Shown in pieces: positions 62,201-64,000 of a stretch of 64,000 nt of DNA (position 1 is its first letter; every line of letters starts with the position of its first letter). The translations under genes were made by a program, and so were the position numbers. Location: assembly GCA_019240405.1 (NCBI GenBank), contig JAFAYL010000024.1, positions 1-64,000 of the forward strand, given 5' to 3'. The notes below the pieces were generated by a model. The model had not been told where the DNA came from. It worked only from the letters and a program-made list of their open reading frames with translations, and did not search any database. Origin of the DNA: Acidobacteriaceae bacterium. Its GTDB lineage: Bacteria; Acidobacteriota; Terriglobia; Bryobacterales; Bryobacteraceae.

Positions 62201-62403
62201 TTGTATCCAGCTAGTCCCTGAAGAATACCCAGATTAAAAGTTGCACTCCGAATGCCTCCACCGGAAAAGCAGATTCCGAAAAGCGTGTTTCTAAGGTCAC
62301 GATCGATCTCGTCATCACTCTGCTCGTTGGCGAACAAATTTTTTCGTCGGGTTATTAACGCTCTCCGCTCGGCTTCGAGCACGGATTCAAGATTTTCGGG
62401 CAT
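59293..62403 (-). CDS. Patatin-like phospholipase with ~10 membrane helices
   Basis: Protein of 1036 aa. The patatin N-part has the oxyanion motif 'FSGGGIRSATFNLGILQGL' and the nucleophile segment 'YLSTVSGGGYIGSW' around residues 48-110. About ten hydrophobic helices occupy residues ~165-570. The catalytic Asp comes after them in 'VNLSDGGHFENLGLYELAR' (DGG motif). The catalytic fold is thus interrupted by a large membrane insert. It probably hydrolyses membrane lipids; the target is unknown. It is divergent from the cytochrome gene (100-bp gap). Confidence 0.88.
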   Translation of the reverse strand: MPENLESVLEAERRALITRRKNLFANEQSDDEIDRDLRNTLFGICFSGGGIRSATFNLGILQGLAGYKLLRFADYLSTVSGGGYIGSWFHGLVKREPYKQLRDAAGNNFLDYESYLSAEESKPGKASEDPITFLRKYSNYLSPQLGLLSPDTWVIGTIWLRNTILNQIILYLFIAAVLLMPLLIGNFARALEAVAHLSEYAPRVLDALILASILWTVIRIARNLGPIVAREFNTRSKRMSPDNDVSVWGTVIAPLWLISVLISFLIATGHFNPLHPLTGFITYFALLTLFGITLSHGGFWLCYRERHCKTPGWKAYRAFLAGIIAVVCALATFFLLVLDQKLVSYLAHTQTRISLKQFDIGPTAIGMWQSMSWGPAFTNLALAGGVALLVGLMGVDFPDAAREWYSRLSAKLVITGSLWASWFALAAFAPLGVIWLFQYVKSLGVTVVLSWIAATLIGVLSGKSSATSGKRTETAGAAKKSKLELLAEYAPPVALLGILIAISTISFLSVNTVLANFHDNASGLAVLSLDAHGTVRLTAAVIAIFVIALLLSARFNINEFSMSHFYKNRLVRCYLGASHVGQRRPNAFTGFDPRDDIPLVDLDPDRGYLGPFAIFNCALNLNHGSELAWQERKASSFVFTPKFCGYVPNHDPNGFIKTENFADPGGPHIGTATSISGAAANPNWGYHTDPTTAFLLTLFNVRLGWWIGNTRMPAPAATPGPRIAFKYLISELLGLTTEDSKYVNLSDGGHFENLGLYELARRKCRFIIVCDGEEDKTYQFESLGGAIRKIRIDFGHSVTISPKRIFLDGGLSQVHCATGTISYNDGSYGTLLYLKASLTGDETYDVTQYKKADPAFPHDSTLNQFFTESKFESYRALGKHVVEKVFHRVTSPQTPADLKAIFKDLKQDWMPPVTAAAGAFTKHASAYSELIGRLSESDNLRFLDAEVFPGFLSNPRPDPLSPEMRKAKLLIIDFIQLMEEVYLDLNLEDDAQVEHPENAGWIRLFQHWKTSPTFKEVWSDAGQTYGSAFRRFYERL

Positions 62404-62503
62404 GCAATGGTTCCTTCATGTGAGGCGCTAAATATATCATGTAACCAGCACAGACCTCGGTTTGTAAGTGATTCAAAGTTTCCAACGCAGGAAGGCGAAC
62501 ACG

Positions 62504-64000
62504 ATGTTTAAGTTCGATAAGTCTTTCACAAACTCAGTCCTTTTATCAGCTCTGGTAATCACGCTTTCCGGCTGCAGTCACACTCCGAAGCCGGGAACTG
62601 TACAGGACGAAGCCATGCGCGCGGGGCGTGACGCTAAGTCGTTTCCAGCAGCGGACGAAGATTACTTCCATGACATGGATGGCGGGATAGGGCTCACTCC
62701 CAACGAAATCAAGGGCCGGAACACCTGGATTGTTTGGACGGGCGGCAATGATCGCTTTTGGGACATCATCGGCGTTGACAGCTTTGGGGCGCTTGATTTT
62801 CTAAAGACGATTTCCTCACATCCGAGCCTCAAATTCAGCCGTGACAACCGCTGGAGTTGGCTCGGCTTAGTTAACGAGCCGTGTTTTGAAAAAGCTACTG
62901 GACCCGATCCCAACCGGTATGGTTTGTGGCTCGATAAGCGCCGCTCTGATTGTCCACCTGATCCTTTCGAGAATGAATCGAAATATCCAGGCGTGAAGAT
63001 TGGCGCGCGCGGAAGGAATTTGCCGGTTGGCTCCTTTTACGGTTCTGCGACGGGAATTGTTGGTTTGCGTTTGTTTCCGAATCCTGAGTTCGACGAAGCA
63101 GCAGCCAAAAGGTGGGATGCGAACCGTTTCTACACCGATCCAGGTTACTATCGCGATCGAAAACTGATTCGGCCGTATCGGGTCGGCATGTCGTGCGGAT
63201 TTTGCCACATTGGCGCGAATCCTGTGAAACCGCCTAGTGATCCTGAACACCCTCGATGGCAGAATCTCAGTTCCAACGTTGGAGCGCAGTACTTCTGGCT
63301 GGATCGCGTGTTTGATTGGGACAGTGATCCGACCAGTTTCGTCTTCCAGTTATTCCATACCCAGCGCCCTGGAACACTTGATACCTCGCTAGTGTCGACG
63401 GATAACATCAATAATCCGCGCACAATGAACGCTATTTACAACCTCGGTGCGAGATTGCAGCAGGCTAAACGCTTCGGGAAAGAAACGCTAGGCGGTGGCA
63501 GCTTGAACAACAGGCAGTTTAACAACTACGTTCCTCCGGATTCGCCACTCGCGGCATTTTTTGTATCACCCGCCACCGTATACTCGCCTCGGGTATTGAA
63601 GGACGCCGCTGACTCTGTTGGCGCACTAGGGGCGCTGAATCGTGTTTTTATAAACATCGGTTTGTTCAGCGAAGAGTGGCTACTACACTTTAATCCACTG
63701 ATCGGAGGGAAACGTCCATCGCCGATTGAAATCACGGTGGCGCGGAGTAATTCAACATATTGGGGTGCGACCGAAGCTCAGACGCCCAACATGGCGCTTT
63801 TCTTTCTCAAGAGCACTGCGCCTCACAAGTTGCGGGATGCACCGGGTGGATCCAAATACCTGAGTGACAACACCGGAATCTTGAGCCGCGGCAAGATTAT
63901 GTTTGCTGAAAAGTGCGGGCGATGCCACTCTAGCAAGCTGCCGTCACCTGCAGTCGGGCTCGATCCAGGCGGCTGCTCCGGTAGAGACTATTTGACTTGC
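62504..64000 (+). CDS. Multi-haem c-type cytochrome lipoprotein, 3' end beyond window
   Basis: Open frame from ATG 62504 to the window edge (499 codons, no stop), absent from the ORF track because it does not end. The N-terminus 'LLSALVITLSGCSH' is a lipoprotein signal with lipobox LSGC. Two haem-c motifs are visible: 'MSCGFCHIG' near residue 215 and 'AEKCGRCHSSK' near residue 468 (CxxCH). Other blocks: 'NTWIVWTGGNDRFWD' and 'NNPRTMNAIYNLGARL'. It is likely a periplasmic electron-transfer protein or oxidase. Confidence 0.87.
   Translation, partial: MFKFDKSFTNSVLLSALVITLSGCSHTPKPGTVQDEAMRAGRDAKSFPAADEDYFHDMDGGIGLTPNEIKGRNTWIVWTGGNDRFWDIIGVDSFGALDFLKTISSHPSLKFSRDNRWSWLGLVNEPCFEKATGPDPNRYGLWLDKRRSDCPPDPFENESKYPGVKIGARGRNLPVGSFYGSATGIVGLRLFPNPEFDEAAAKRWDANRFYTDPGYYRDRKLIRPYRVGMSCGFCHIGANPVKPPSDPEHPRWQNLSSNVGAQYFWLDRVFDWDSDPTSFVFQLFHTQRPGTLDTSLVSTDNINNPRTMNAIYNLGARLQQAKRFGKETLGGGSLNNRQFNNYVPPDSPLAAFFVSPATVYSPRVLKDAADSVGALGALNRVFINIGLFSEEWLLHFNPLIGGKRPSPIEITVARSNSTYWGATEAQTPNMALFFLKSTAPHKLRDAPGGSKYLSDNTGILSRGKIMFAEKCGRCHSSKLPSPAVGLDPGGCSGRDYLTC

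Overview
The window looks like chromosomal DNA of a mesophilic Acidobacteriota bacterium, probably near the Bryobacterales/Solibacter side. This rests on the gene repertoire: a DUF1501 protein, an ADOP-type MacB permease, a GH109-like Gfo/Idh/MocA protein, Ser/Thr kinase-TPR and ECF sigma genes, NtrY/NtrX, HpnE, several TonB_C/TPR proteins, and a multi-copy family starting 'NRANAxxSxGPKTPEGKA'. That is family recall, not a database result. No rRNA, tRNA, CRISPR array or recognisable IS transposase was seen.

Layout. 0-12.9 kb is an ordinary core block: the end of a DUF1501 gene, galE, an ABC ATPase/FtsX permease/AttH-like operon, then a minus-strand run (trmH-like, rarA, PilZ, ntrY, ntrX) and a YdcF-like gene. 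12.9-19.6 kb is accessory and decaying: copy A of a duplicated ~0.6 kb element, an NTF2-like protein, a frameshifted DUF1801 gene, a lipoprotein, an ECF sigma factor, a badly truncated kinase-TPR pseudogene and a headless secreted-protein fragment.

19.6-46 kb is again dense and well kept: an MFS transporter, a PduO-type cobalamin adenosyltransferase and both halves of a split methylmalonyl-CoA mutase. It also holds an overlapping NYN/OST-HTH, PLP-enzyme and HNH operon, Hsp20, PPK2, an ADOP permease, GH109, a DUF2760/Hsp70/Hsp70 module with thiL, fused trpE(G), hpnE and typA.

46-53 kb is a second accessory island between copy B (minus strand) and a third, diverged member C (plus strand) of the repeat family. 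It contains a TPR protein with 102-bp tandem repeats, frameshifted secreted ORFs, a PIG-L deacetylase and the C-terminal remnant of a DNA-phosphorothioation-associated methyltransferase. 53-64 kb holds two TPR proteins, rnc, a MerR regulator, a thioredoxin-TPR-TonB_C protein, a 10-TM patatin and a c-type cytochrome that runs off the window.

How the genes work together: the adenosyltransferase charges cobalamin for the mutase (propionate/methylmalonyl-CoA metabolism); NtrY/NtrX form a membrane two-component system; the ABC pair probably acts on envelope lipids or lipoproteins; the two Hsp70-like proteins with DUF2760 form a chaperone-like module of unknown client. The most unusual features are the A/B/C repeat family framing the decaying islands, the paired Hsp70 module and the NYN-OST-HTH operon.
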